A stretch of 64,000 nt of DNA from Cymbomonas tetramitiformis (taxonomy: Eukaryota; Chlorophyta; Pyramimonadophyceae; Pyramimonadales; Pyramimonadaceae). Made by a program: the position numbers and the translations under genes. The stretch spans positions 1-64,000 of the forward strand of contig LGRX02024703.1 of assembly GCA_001247695.2 (NCBI GenBank), read 5' to 3'. The notes under the pieces are model-generated. The model was given only the letters and a program-made list of their open reading frames with translations. It did no database searches and was not told the origin of the DNA. Each line of letters begins with the position of its first letter. The first letter of the stretch is position 1. Below are positions 48,592-60,817 of this stretch, one piece after another.

Positions 48592-51500
48592 ATGATGGAA
48601 GCATTTTTAGCCGAGAGCATTCACGAATCGCTCAACCTATATTTGCACTCGAACGCGATATTCCTGGGAGAACGTCTTCTTGCTGCGAGCGCTTCTGAGG
48701 TATGTTTTCTCAAGGTATTTCGCCTTTTTTGTGCGCTATACAAACGAGTGTCGTCTTGAAATCTGGAAGTTAAAAATGTTCCAGGACAACGCATATTTGC
48801 TAGCAACTTGTTACTTTCGAAACAATCAAGCTAATCGAGCTTATCACGTTCTCAAAGGTAAGAGAGTTTTAAAACTGTTTTTCGCTTTTCTGGAGATATT
48901 TCGTGCCACGTTCTTTATGCATCGTGTGCCACAGTTACAGGCTTCAAAGATCCTCGGAGCAGATATCTGTTTGCTCTCTGCTGTCAGAAGCTTGGGAAAT
49001 TAACAGAAGCTGAACACGCACTTAATCCTGGAGGAAATGACTCCGAGGTCAGATATCATACTACTACTCTACGTAAAGACATCCTGCGAGACTCCTAAGG
49101 CGTTTCGCAATGGTGATATTGCGTTAAGTGTGCGACGTAAATGGCACTAAACTATCACAAGCCTGCGCGACTGCTCCTGAGCTCTTCAGTGAAAGAATTC
49201 GCTCGCATCTTTTGCTAATCCCAATTTCCCTGTTCGGAAACTCTCGTGTGTGACCAGGTTCCCAACGGTGCCGCTGGTCACTATTTACTTGGGCTCATTT
49301 CCAAGATGTCAGACCGCCGGCCTACTGCTATTCAGCATTTCACACAAGCCCTGGCTTTGGACCCTTTCCTGTGGAGTGCATACGAGGAGCTTTGTGTTCT
49401 TGGTGCTGACGAGGATGCGGCTACTGTATTGCACGCAACGGACTTGGAAGCACTATATCCTCAGCGAAAGGATATTATCCACAGCATTCCGGGAAATCAA
49501 CCAACTACCCCATTTGAACTAAGCCAGCCAATCGATAGGGAGGACAACCCACTTATGACGCCAGCTTCAGGTATAGTATATCTCACTTTTTCTGTCGGCG
49601 TACTTTATGAGGAGTAAGCGTCGACGCCAGAAGTATTTCGCAATGGATAGCTGATTAACGAGCTTGGGTTGCAGATATGGATATTGGCAGTCCAAGACAG
49701 CGCCGCGCGGTGCCTGCGAGCAGCTCGAGAGGCGTGCGAGTCCAGCTCGAAGATTCCTCGGCTTTGCACCCAGCTGAGCCCCGAGATTTTTTCTCACCCA
49801 GCACTTTCGTGACACCTTCCCCTTCAACTTCTAGCGCCACCATTATTCATCCCTTGAACCTAGCAGCGAAGCCTTGCGGCGGTGCAAGCAACAGAGGGGG
49901 GGGCGAGTCGAGCAGTGCACCCGCTATGTCCACCGGCGAACCGCAAGCCCCTGGTCACCGGCGCAAATTTGACGATGAGGGCAAGCTGCGTAAGGTTTCG
50001 GGAAGGCTCTTCGCTGAGCCGCAGACCTCCAGCCACGGCCTGCGACGCAGCTCTCGCATCTCCACTGCGTCAGGAGCCTCTCCAGGCGGCAAGCCACCTG
50101 TTAGTCGCCGCTTCGGGCAGTCCAGTTCGCAGGGGCCTCAGCCAATGCAAGGGGGCGAGAACACGCCCGTCAGCAACAGGCACTACGCTGGGCCGTCCTC
50201 CTCCCGGCTCGGGCTTCAAGCTAGTGCTTGGCAGCCGATCGAGTCTGGCAAGACCTTCGCGGGTGCCACGGCCACCCTTGCTTTAATCCGCATCCTCGGC
50301 CAAGGTTTCCGCCAACTCTGCACCTACAAATGTAAGGATGCCATCGAGACTTTGCGCCAGCTGAATAGGCAGCAGTACGCCACCGGGTGGGTGCTGTGTA
50401 CGGTCGGGAGGGCGTTCTTCGAGATGGTGGACTATGCAGAGGCCGAGAAGGCCTTCGAGTGGGCACGCCGCATTGACCCCACCCGGCTTGAGGGCCTCGA
50501 GGTGTTCTCCACAGTGCTATGGCACCTGAAAAAAGAGGTACACCGTGAAATGCTAGGCAGTCAGTCGCCCTCACGCAGATCCTGCTGCTTTCCTTACTGC
50601 TCCCTTTGCGATTGTTCCGGGAGAGGGGTGCTGCGTCTTGGAAGCCTATCTTGTGCACGTGCAGTTCCCCTCCGGTATGTTCGTGCATGCTGGAAGAGAA
50701 CTGAAACAGATATGATAGGAAGGGACAGCACTAGATGTCATAAGTCGGCAACGTTCATGCAGCGACTCACAGTCTTCGATGAGCCGTGCTACACTCGGAT
50801 CTAAGGGCAATATGCAGCACCGACAACATGGTAAACAGTCCTCGCAGGCGTTTTGACTCTCGTAAAGCTTGCCTCGCCTGATATAAGCCCGCACATATCT
50901 CGCTGCGGGCGTCGTGCCGAGCGGTCTGAGGAGCAACCTTGAGTGGGCGCGTCTGCCTTTGAATTTAAGAGATTCTCTCTCGGAGCTGTGAAGGGGCCTC
51001 GGGTGCTATTCACATCGAACTGAGCGATTTCCACAGGGGAGCCTCAAACCAGTGAAGAAACCCTCAAACACGACAGCCCATTCTTGATGGAGTGGTTCAC
51101 TTTCTAGGAACTTGCACCTTGTGTGCTCTCGTTACCCATGCTCGTCTATCGAGCTCTGCACGAGCGCTATGGTTGCACTGGAAGTTGAACGGCGATACAT
51201 AAATGGGAGGGATCTTGCTCGGGGCTTGAATTTGTTCTTGGCTTCGTTACCCGTCACCAAGGGGACAATAAATACAGTCAAGAACACCCGTGGTCGCTGC
51301 TTTGAGCTCAGCTATTAAGCCCTTCCGTTGATTTTGGCTTAAAAAGAAGTTTGAACATCCTGGATTTCTCAGCTCAGTCTGCAGTACCCACGCAAGGTGG
51401 CTCGTTTCACATCACATGTGGAGCACAACCTTTGCGTGACTCGGACAACGACGAAAGGAATACACAAGTTTGGTCTCTGTAAGCCAAATCTCTGAGTTGA

Positions 51501-54500
51501 TTCGGCTACCTCTGCTTTAAATCGGTGAAGACACGGCCGACTGTCGAATGAGCTGTGTTTGGAGAGCTTACTTCTGTCGATGGGGCTGACTGAACTATGC
51601 AGGTCAAACTTAGTTACTTAGCGCAGGAGGCGGTTGCCTTGGACCGCCACTCACCATATGCATGGTATAGATTTCTTTCAGCTCTCATTTGCTTACCTTT
51701 AGCGATATACTACAAGATGCAGCAAAGTGACTGAGAATCAAAGGAGGCATGCGACTGTCTGCTTTTTGCCCCCAGTGCTGAAGGGGGCGGGAACATGTGG
51801 CGCAGGTGTGTGCTGGGAAACTGTTTTAGTCTTCAGAAAGAACACGAGACTGCCCTTCGCTTCTTTCAAAGAGCTCTACAGGTCACACGTCTTAACTGCC
51901 CAAGGGTTTGCCTTCACCTGAATCAGGAAGCCTCCACAGATATCTCGGATGCCCTTTCTCGTGCCTGGCTGGACCCTGCTTCCGGCTTGTTGACTGCATG
52001 CACCCTCCGCCTCCTGCAACGCTATTCTCGCACAAACCGCCATATAGCTAATAAACACACAGGACCTATGCTGCCCTGCCTTGTGGCAAGCTTTCGTACA
52101 TCTAGTGTTTTCTGATGTTAAGGTTAGTCTGTCATAAGTTCTTTCCAAGCAGCCACTAGAACACCTGTAGTGAGGCTGTGGACTTCAGGCTGTCGGTTTC
52201 AAGTGCTTTTTTTGTTGGGTCCGGCAGCTGGGGTACTTCAGGCTGTAGGTGGTGATGCTATTGGTGTGCTCGGCTCTGACAGCTCGGGTGTGTTAACCTG
52301 TAGGTGGTGATGCTATTGGTGTGCTCGGCTCTGACAGCTCGGGTGTGTTAATCTGTAGGTGGTGATGCTATTGGTGGCTCTGACAGCTCGGGTGTGTTAA
52401 GCTGTAGGTGGTGATATTTCGTGTGCTCAGCTCTGGCAGCTCGGTGTTGTTGTAGGTGGTGATGCTATTGGTGTGCTCGGCTCTGGCAGCTCGGGTGTGT
52501 TGCTGTAGGTGGTGATATTGGTGTGCTCAGCTCTGGCAGCTCGGGTGTGTTAAGCTGTAGGTGGTGATGCTATTGGTGTGCTCGGCTCTGGCAGCTCGGG
52601 TGCGATGAGCTATAGATGGTGATGTGTGTATGCTTATCCTTGCGACTCCTTTGGCGCCCCGTAGCCACAGAAGACTGCACTATGTACCCACGCCGGGGAT
52701 CAAAGGATTCAGCACACACTTCGGGACACTCATCCGGATTCTCCGGAGCTCACTAGTGAAGAATGGGACCCCCTAAGCCTCGCTGAGCCACCCGAGCCCC
52801 TGTGCATCTGCACCACCAGCGCACTGCCGCCTTGTGCCTGAAGCCGGTCCATCCCTGCCCCCCGATCTGCGCGAGCCATATCTCCACCACCAAGCCCACG
52901 CGCAAGACCACCCCTCTGCTCCCTGAGCCTCACTGGGCCACCTGAGCCCCTCTGCGGCTGTCCTGCCGGCGCACTGCTGCTGTGTCTCTGGAGCCGGCTC
53001 ACCCCCGCCAATCGAGCCACCCCTCCACCACCAAGCCCACACCCCACATCACCCCGCTGCCGCCTACAGCCTGGTCTCAAGAGAGCTTGCCCACCCACGC
53101 CACGGCCAGAATGCCCAAGCGCTGTCCCAAGGGGCTGAGAATGATAAACTGGGTTGCCCTCATCCAAACTTGCGCATCCGCCACCGACTTGCGCCTGTAG
53201 CCCTCTACCCCCCGCACCAACTTCCCGTGAATGGAGCCCTTGCGCTGATTGTCTTGCGAGGTGGCCGCGAACTTGAGCAATGCGCTCCACACTTGCGCTG
53301 TAACTGTCACGTCGCACTGTTCCTACTTGGGGTCCCATCCCCACAGTTGCCTGTGTGTCCCAAGCCCTCCCGGTGGCCGATAGTTAACCATCCGGTCGTC
53401 GCCTTCCCGACAGCTGCTCACTGTTAGTTCCGGCACGGCCAGCAACCTCGCCCGATGGGCACGGAAGCTGATGAGATGCCGTATGCTGCCGTGCAACCTG
53501 TTGTAAGTGGTCATCGCTGCCGGATGGCCCCCCGGGCTCTGAGGGGCCCGGCGTGTGTCAACTCCACCCGCGGACCTCCCCACATCTCCCCCGTCATCCT
53601 CATCAGTTCCCCCCATGCCATCAACCCCCCCAAGAAGGCCGGCCACCCGCCTGCTCGCCCCCATCAAGGTGGCCACCCCTCCCTCAGCCAAGGCCATTGC
53701 TTGCTCCGGCGAGGCCCCACTCTGCTCCTGAGTCCAGACCCCACTCCCCAGGCCCGGCGACAAAAGGTCATCCCACTCATTCAAGATATCCTCGACACTT
53801 GACGCCGCCTGGCTGAGCCCGCCTATGCCTGCCCGTGCCCCTCCATATCGCGCCTCGGCGGTGCCCCCTCCTTGACCCTCCACAGTGCCCAGATGCTCCA
53901 CCTCCCGCCCCACGTCCTCCATGCTCTCCAAAAGCCTCGATGCCATCACGCCTGCCTCGCCTGCCTCACTGGGAGCCTGCCCAGACCGCTCACGCTGCGT
54001 TCCCTCAGATTCCTGCATCCCACCGCCAGACCCATCCTGCGTGGCATAGTCTGTCTCCTCGAACGCGTCCTCCCACGCTCTGTCCATCAGTGCTAACCTC
54101 TCCGCCCCTTCCCGTCGGTCCGCCTCCCCCCGATCCAGGTCCGGGCCCATGCCTCCTCCCACACGCCCTCCGCCATCCCAACGCCACCCACTTCCGGCCG
54201 GACATCGCCCTACAGCCCGCCTGATGATCAGCCCTGCAACCCCCCGTGCAAGCGCGAAAGAAAGCAGCCGGACCCACTTCTCCTTCCAGCCCACCGCCCC
54301 GCCACGTGCCGCTTCCTCGTCCTCGTCCTCGTCCTCGTCCCCATTGCCATCCACCTGCTCTCCCCCTTCCGCGTTCGCCTCCATGTACCGCCGCTCCCTG
54401 AAGCGCCGCTGCGTCTTCCGAAGGAATCCATACGTTGCAGGCCCCAAACCACCGTACACCTCCACCCCAAAGGGGATGAAGTGATGTGGGCGGACATCCC

Positions 54501-57292
54501 CGTACGTCGCCACCTTGCTCTCCTCTACACTCTAGGTGATGTGTGTGTATGCTTATCCTTACTCCGTAACCCAGAGACCAACAGTTGTTTGGCGACGATC
54601 GGTCACATCGTATCATCTTTCCATGCTGCTTTGCATTTGGGTTGGGAATATGTATGCGTTTGTGGTATCTTGTCACGGCCCCGCCCTGCTCTTGATTTGC
54701 TTTTCGCATCCACTGGGATGATGATGGGCTGGCTTTTGTTGGCCGATCTCATGCCGTTCAGTGTATGCTTATCCTTGCGAATCCTTTGGCACCCCGTAGC
54801 CACAGGAGACTGCACTATGTACCCACGCCGGGGATCAAAGGATTCAGCACACACTTCGGGATCTAGGTGATGTGTGTGTGTGTTGTGTGCAGCCTGCAGA
54901 TGGGGTACGTTAGGCTGTAGGTAGCAATGGTTTTTGTTGGGTCCGGCAGCCGGGGTGCTTGGGGCTGTGGCTGGCTACGCTGTTGTTGTGTTTGGGTCCG
55001 GCAGCCGGGGTGCTAGTGGCTGTGGCTGGCGACGCTGTTGTAGTGTTTGGGTCCGGCAGCCGGATTGCTAGTGGCTGTGGCTGGCGACAGTGTTGCAGTG
55101 TTTGGGTCCGGCAGCCAGGGTGCTAGTGGCTGTGGCTGGCGACACTGTTGTAGTGTTTAGGTCCGGCAGCCAGGGTGCTAGTGGCTGTGGCTAGGGACGC
55201 TGTTGTAGTGTTTGGGTCCGACAGCCGGGGTGCTTGAGGCTGTGGCTGGCTACGCTGTTGTAGTGTTTGGGTCCGGCAGCCGGGGTGCTAGTGGCTGTGG
55301 CTGGCTACGCTGTTGTTGTGTTTGGGTCCGGCAGCCGGGTGCTTGAGGCTGTGGCTGGCGACAGTGTTGCAGTGTTTGGGTCCGGCAGCCGGGTGCTAGT
55401 GGCTGTGGCTAGGGACGCTGTCGTAGTGTTTGGGTCCGGCAGCCGGGTGCTTGACGCTGTGGCTGGCGACACTGCTAGGTGTTTGGGTCCGGCAGCCGGG
55501 TGCTAGTGGCTGTGGCTAGGGACGCTGTCGTAGTGTTTGGGTCCGGCAGCCAGATTGCTAGTGGCTGTGGCTGGCGACAGTGTTGCAGTGTTTGGGTCCG
55601 GCAGCCGGGGTGCTAGTGGCTGTGGCTGGCGACGCTGTTGCAATGTTTGGGTCCGACAACTGGACAGCTGAACCTGGGATTATGGTGTTTTCCCCAACAG
55701 TTGGATTCGAACTTTGCCTATGCGCACACGTTGTGCGGGCATGAGTATTTTGCGAATGAGGACTTTGAGAAGGGCTTGGTCTGCTTCCGCAACGCCATCA
55801 AAATCGACGAGCGGCATTACAATGCATGGTGAGCTCACACAGTTTGCTTCCTGTCACGGCAAGTCCTCATCCTACACGCGTGCAGATCCATCCTGAAATT
55901 GCGTCTCTCATGGCATGAGGCCCGCGCTGCAGCAGTGAGGGGGCTTCCCTAACCCCTCAACACTGCAGGCGAGGTTCTCGCTGAAGGCGCAGAGAGAGAT
56001 ATGTTACATGTATAGTATGCATTACACTTACAAAAGCACCATCTAATTTACCTTCAGATTTATTTATATTTATGTGACATGAAGTGGGCGCTCGGTGTAT
56101 GCACTCCGGGAGTAAGAGCCTGCTTTGTATGGTATGGCTGTGGTGACGAGGTTCATGCAGGTATGGGCTGGGAACGATTTACTACCGCCAGGAGAAATAT
56201 GTCAATGCAGAGTATCACTTTGGGCGTGCTCTGAAGATAAATACACGCTCATCTGTGCTGCACTGCTACCGGGGCATGGCACTGCACGCCCTGAACCGGA
56301 ACAGTGAAGCGTTGGATTGCCTACAGGCTGCTATACGCTTAGACTGGAAGAACCCACTCGCCAAGGTTCTTCTCTGACTGCTAGTCAATACACTGCATTA
56401 TTGGCACCTTGCTGAGTCCCTGCGGTCCCGTATGATGGATTCTGAATTGTAAGCTGCCGGCCTCCGCCTCAAATTGGAATATGGAGTATGCCTTTTCTGT
56501 GCAGTTTGAGAAAGCCTCGGTGCTGCTGAGCGAAGAGCGGTACGAGGAAGCACTTGCTGAGCTGGAAATCCTGAAGGATTTTGCCCCGCGGGAGGCGAGT
56601 GTCTTCTTCCTGATGGTGAGTGCCTTGTTCACGACGTGTGCAGCGCAGCAAAGCGAAGCGCTGATTCAACTCACAGTTGTGAGCACCCCATTCACCACTG
56701 ACGGTGATACCACTAGATAGGGGGTGTGGTGGTAATGGCTGATCCGTAAGGACTGTTTCACTTTTCATTACTGCGGCCTTATCCTGCAAGCCCAGCTGCA
56801 TCTGGTGCAGTGAGTGCCTTTTCAGAGAAGCTTGCTAAGAAGCTATCCTCAGATTCAGTTGCTGATTTCCGTTGATCATTCCTAGATTCTTTTGCCCTCA
56901 ACAAGACTTGCATAATTTATGAAGGCGTGCATGGCGTATTTGCCGCGATAGCCCCTTATGCTTTCACAACTCTTTTTGGATGATATTTCCTCAGTAAACA
57001 GCGTCCTGTTCTTGCATCATACAGGGCAAGATCTATAAAAAGTTGGACAGAACCAAGCAAGCAATGCTAAACTTCAGTACTGCCTTGGATCTCAAGCCGG
57101 CGTCATCTGATGTCAATCTGATCAAATCTGCGATCGAGAAGGTATGCACACTATTGACATGCATATGCACTGGCTGGTAATGATGTATGTGGATTGCACC
57201 AGTATCATGCAAAGCTTGGCTTCAAATGACAGAAATGGGGTTTCATTCTGCAGTTGCAGATGCCGGAAGACAGTGAAGATGAAGAGCTGTAA
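48592..57292 (+). CDS. CDC27: APC3/CDC27 (HOBBIT-type) anaphase-promoting complex subunit, 12 exons
   Basis: Exons by frame and GT-AG sites: 48592-48699, 48785-48857, 48941-49047, 49258-49570, 49675-50537, 51603-51664, 51806-51881, 55701-55828, 56161-56365, 56505-56615, 57025-57141, 57254-57292; about 733 residues, usual for plant CDC27. The N-terminal TPR block has NAYLLATCYFRNNQANRAYH and SRYLFALCCQKLGKL; the middle is Ser/Pro-rich and disordered. The C-terminal TPR superhelix has NFAYAHTLCGHEYF, RHYNAWYGLGTIYYRQEKY, then GKIYKKLDRTKQAMLNFSTA and the acidic end EDSEDEEL. APC3 is a scaffold TPR subunit of the APC/C ubiquitin ligase that binds Ile-Arg tails of activators, in the nucleus. A stop precedes the ATG in frame. 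Confidence 0.95.
52235..52622. repeat. ~52-bp minisatellite in APC3 intron 7
   Basis: About seven or eight variable units of TGTAGGTGGTGATGCTATTG plus GTGTGCTCGGCTCTG(A/G)CAGC and TCGGGTGTGTTAA. Confidence 0.9.
52626..52726. repeat. 101-bp direct repeat, left copy
   Basis: GTGTATGCTTATCCTTGCGA to CACACTTCGGGA. The right copy at 54761-54861 has the same length with only a few differences. The pair brackets a GC-rich block of about 2.0 kb within APC3 intron 7. Confidence 0.9.
53323..54513 (-). CDS. Antisense ORF in APC3 intron 7, resembling a non-LTR retroelement C-terminus
   Basis: 396 codons. Near the start is HFIPFGVEVYGGLGPATYGF, similar to the 'F.Pf.vEtyG.lg..a..fl' motif that follows reverse transcriptase in many non-LTR elements. 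After a spacer of (GAC/GAG)n-encoded acidic residues comes KWVRLLSFALARGVAGLIIR, like the 'Rls.aLqRgnA..i' end of such proteins. The rest is Gly/Glu/Ala-rich without motifs. Antisense to the host gene, GC-rich and flanked by the 101-bp repeats. Likely a decayed insertion; the short motifs leave room for doubt. Confidence 0.35.
   Translation of the reverse strand: MATYGDVRPHHFIPFGVEVYGGLGPATYGFLRKTQRRFRERRYMEANAEGGEQVDGNGDEDEDEDEEAARGGAVGWKEKWVRLLSFALARGVAGLIIRRAVGRCPAGSGWRWDGGGRVGGGMGPDLDRGEADRREGAERLALMDRAWEDAFEETDYATQDGSGGGMQESEGTQRERSGQAPSEAGEAGVMASRLLESMEDVGREVEHLGTVEGQGGGTAEARYGGARAGIGGLSQAASSVEDILNEWDDLLSPGLGSGVWTQEQSGASPEQAMALAEGGVATLMGASRRVAGLLGGVDGMGGTDEDDGGDVGRSAGGVDTRRAPQSPGGHPAAMTTYNRLHGSIRHLISFRAHRARLLAVPELTVSSCREGDDRMVNYRPPGGLGTHRQLWGWDPK
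54761..54861. repeat. 101-bp direct repeat, right copy
   Basis: Partner of 52626-52726. A shorter related fragment (GATGTGTGTGTATGCTTATCC) stands at 54539-54560. Confidence 0.9.
54940..55665. repeat. ~55-bp minisatellite in APC3 intron 7
   Basis: About thirteen units of GTGCTAGTGGCTGTGGCTGG plus CGACGCTGTTGTAGTGTTTG and GGTCCGGCAGCCGGG. Ends 36 bp before the exon 8 acceptor. Confidence 0.95.
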
Positions 57293-58716
57293 AACATACA
57301 ATTTTACCTGCATTTGTCGGAAATGGTAAAGATTCACTTTGGTGAATTTTAAGGACTTGCACATTTTGTGAATATTAAATACTTCCATGACGGATGTATG
57401 GTGTGCATCTCCGTAGGATCGATGTTTTGAGCACTGCAATAATTAGACTCGCGGGCTTCGCCCTGCTCCATGCCAGACCGGTTTATCTGATCACCCCGAG
57501 TCACCTTGGGCTGTAATGAGTGATCTGGGGGCTCAGGTTTCGCACGGACCCCCGCTGTTAATGTGTCGACTCAACCTACAAATTGAGAGGGAACGTTGCA
57601 ATTCTGTGCTCAAGCGCTGCTACAGCAAATATACATTGATGCCCAACCATCGAAGTTCTGAGAGGGAAGTTGTAACAGTGTGAATTGTCCCGGACTATTG
57701 CATTCAGTTATCTCCCCTAGCCCCCAAGCTATCGCCACATCCAGGTCTGGCATTGCGGGTTACATTGGCGTGTCCCTGTCTTGTACTTTTTACGTACTAT
57801 AGCATGCACTGCTCTGTTCCTTGTTGTAATAGTTGGCAAAGCCGGATGCAGCCGGTAGCATGAGCAGCGTGAGCGTACTAGGGTAGATCACGAATCAGTA
57901 GGAGGGACAGACGTGTCAGAGTGACGAGTGACAGGAATGGTGACAATCACTATTATGACCTGAGAGGCGTGACAAGAGTGACTGACAGAATTCAGAGCCT
58001 TAGTGTGACATTGGGATGTCTGCACCTACAGCAGATTGGGCTCTAGAGAAATGGTGGGAAACCATCCAAATCTCGAAGAGTCGATCAGGACTGGAGGGAA
58101 ACCAGGAGAGCCTCAGTTCCTGCCATATCAACATATCTGTGACTATTCAAATGAGAGACTAGGGAGTTGACAGTGAGAGACATATGAGTACTGATGATAG
58201 ATTTCAACTGATTGGCAGTTGCCGTGAGCAGATGACTGAACACATTAAGTGACAGGGTATGGACAAGTTGCCTTATAGAAGAGAGTTGTGCAAGCTCTCT
58301 GGGGTTAAGTTTGAAATAGTTATGAATTGCAGCCACCTCTGTGGCTGCTAAGTAACTTCGAACCGAAAGTGTAAAAGATCCGTATCCGACCTTGATATTC
58401 GTGTAATATCAAGAAGGGTCCATCGGAATACTCCTGCAAGTATTTGCACAGTGTTGCCTGCCTTAGCTAGGTAGGTTCGTATAACGTTCCACGCTGATAC
58501 CAGTTGAACGGGTGCAGCCTTGTCTGTGCCACGCCTGGGCCACACCAACGCGTGTATTTGCGCGGCGTATCTTATTTAGATACAACAGACATCACGTACC
58601 TACGTGCGTGTCTCGCGACGATTGCATACGGTAGTCTTTACGGAAGTATACGTATCATCACGTCGTCAACTTCGTACGGCGTTGTCACCGTCGGACACGA
58701 AATATTTTAGCTCTCA
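57293..58716. other. APC3 3' region and intergenic sequence
   Basis: ATATTAAATA near 57372 could be the APC3 polyadenylation signal. Repeated GTGACGAGTGAC / GTGACAAGAGTGAC motifs lie at 57920-57985. No supported gene; ORFs at 58085-58336 (-) and 58348-58548 (-) lack motifs. Confidence 0.4.
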
Positions 58717-59562
58717 TTGGCAATGCCTATGTCCTTACCGAGTATTGTACTGGAAATTCCTACGAGTGGGTCTTACTCATATTTTGCTGCGCGGCTTCAG
58801 TGGTATGTGCGGCATGGAATGCTTAGCGATCGATTGGCGGGCCATGCGCTGTTCGTGGGTTATTCTTCCGCGTTTGCAGTGCATCGTGATGTGGTTCCGC
58901 GTATGCTATCTCCGCAAGAATTCGTGGACAACCTGGAGCGGGTCCTCTCATACGAGTATTCGTGGAGTGGTTTGTACGACTATGCTTCACCGTTGTTGCC
59001 CGCACATCAACTTTATTATGCGTCAGCAGACTTGGCTGCGCAAGATGCTGTTGGCTGTCCCGGTCAGTCACTGTATCGGCCTGTGTGGCTTCCGCCGTAT
59101 TGTATGTCGCTACTGCGTCATACGCGTGTGGGCGCGATTCCACATGCGCACGGGTATGCGCAGTTCTCATCCGTGGACGCCAGTATGTTACCGACAACGC
59201 GCGTTAGTGGGGACAGCCAATAACAGACGACGGAGGAGTTGGGTATGCGCACACGGTGGCTAATCGCCAACAGTCGGCGTCAGCAACGGATCGCCAAACG
59301 ACGTCACCGACGGATGCAGCAGCAGGTGTTACCGATGAGTGATGGCAGGCATGAGATGTCAACGTCTCAGTGTATGTCTTCGCCCGATGAGCCATCAGCA
59401 TCACGTGATTCCGCTTCGGATCATGTCACAGCATCACCGCGGGAAGGGCCTTCTGATGTGGCTTTGGATGACGATATGATGTATCCCGCATGCGCATCAT
59501 CGTACGACAAGTTGGCAACAACAGCATTTGCAACAACAGCGGCGACCGCACGTCCGGGATAG
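58717..59562 (+). CDS. Hypothetical protein, interrupted by one TAA
   Basis: From the ATG at 58717 the frame runs 168 codons, aromatic-rich (SYSYFAARLQWYVRHGM; YEYSWSGLYDYASP). It meets a TAA at 59221-59223 between two Gln codons, and the same frame then continues for 113 codons with a strongly basic helix (RRQQRIAKRRHRRM) and an acidic Ser-rich end. The two parts read like one protein with a single nonsense change. Composition is protein-like, but I recognise no family. Confidence 0.4.
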
Positions 59563-60817
59563 CAATTCTAGAATCGCCTTCAGAGAATTATCCGGTGTCC
59601 ATATCAATTGTTGTTGCGGGCGCACCGACGTGTGCGCGTCATCAACAGACGCCATCGATGCTTGCGTTTCTCGATGATGCGGCTGCTGTCCGGCGGCAAC
59701 GGGGTCTAACAAAGTCCAAGCGGCTTCTTGCGGTGTCTCAAGGGGGGTGTCAGCACATGCCATTTTTTACCTTTCCTTGTAGACCTGCTTTCTGGGTCTT
59801 GAGGGGTAAACTCCTGTCACTGGTCTTCACGATCCTGTAGTTTTCGTCGTCGAAGTCCACGGTCTCTTCCCGCGGTTGCTTATCAACCTGGAAGTTGGGT
59901 ATATCGCATGCACAAAATGTTTATCTCTCTCTCTGTGTGTGTGTGGTAAGCTTCCACACACACCACCGTCAGACACATAAGCAGATTCTCTGAATAGTTC
60001 CAGAGAACCAACGCACCGTTCTCGGCGTCCGACCCTGCCAGCTGAGCGTGCTACCGCTCGCCGTGTTTGTCTACGATGTACTAAATTGCAAAAATCATTT
60101 TCGTCGGCAAAATTAGTGTACATGACCTCAGAATCTGGCTGCCCGCAAAAGACGCCCTCCATTTCTTCGTCCGAAAGATCCGCGTCCCTGTCCTTTGGTA
60201 GCGAATTTGTCGTATGGAAGGTTTTTTTTATGTCGCAAACTATTTTGTCGCAGGTACGACACCAATCTACCTATGGGTACATTTTGTCGCAGCTGCAGCA
60301 AAATAGGTCTCAAGGGGGTATTTTGTCGCAAAAACCTATCAGAAATCTATTGAAATTTAAGAAATATGCAGAAACACTTTCAGCCGAATAGGGGGTCCGA
60401 CATACAACGAACGAAAACTCCGTGCATGATGAAGCTCAACATTTTTAAAAAGCTAGTATAGAACCTAGCGAAATTAACGGAGATGAATAGCATGTATACA
60501 CGAGAACTCACTCATGATATCATACGAAAGTTGTTTTTGCTAACAATGCAAATCACAATCCAAAATTCCAGCGTTAAGCTATTATTACACTTACGTTTCT
60601 GTGGACATCAAGTAAACAGGAGGCACTACAACCTACACTATCACCCAACTAATATCTCCAACACACAACATTCCGATTTCCCGCGCGCACAAATTAACGA
60701 TGTCATCGACTAGAGAATAGAGAGTAATTACACTGAAAAAACTGTACAATGTGACACAACAAACCAAAATTATGCACATACGCTCTGCAAAATACAGCAC
60801 GCTAGTTAGTAATAGAC
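59563..60817. other. Stretch with no supported gene
   Basis: A motif TATTTTGTCGCA recurs near 60240, 60280 and 60329. A (TC)n(TG)n run lies at 59921-59943. Minus-strand ORFs (59497-59763, 59827-60162) do not look coding. Confidence 0.4.

Noticed and set aside
53835..54224. Pro-rich plus-strand ORFs in APC3 intron 7
   Set aside because: They are antisense shadows of the GC-rich minus ORF and lie between well-defined APC3 exons.
8109..59223. Alternative nuclear genetic code with TAA/TAG read as Gln, as in some green algae
   Set aside because: Several stops could be read as Gln, but APC3 ends with TAA exactly where plant CDC27 proteins end, TGA also interrupts frames, and all the interrupted ORFs are in mobile or unrecognised DNA.
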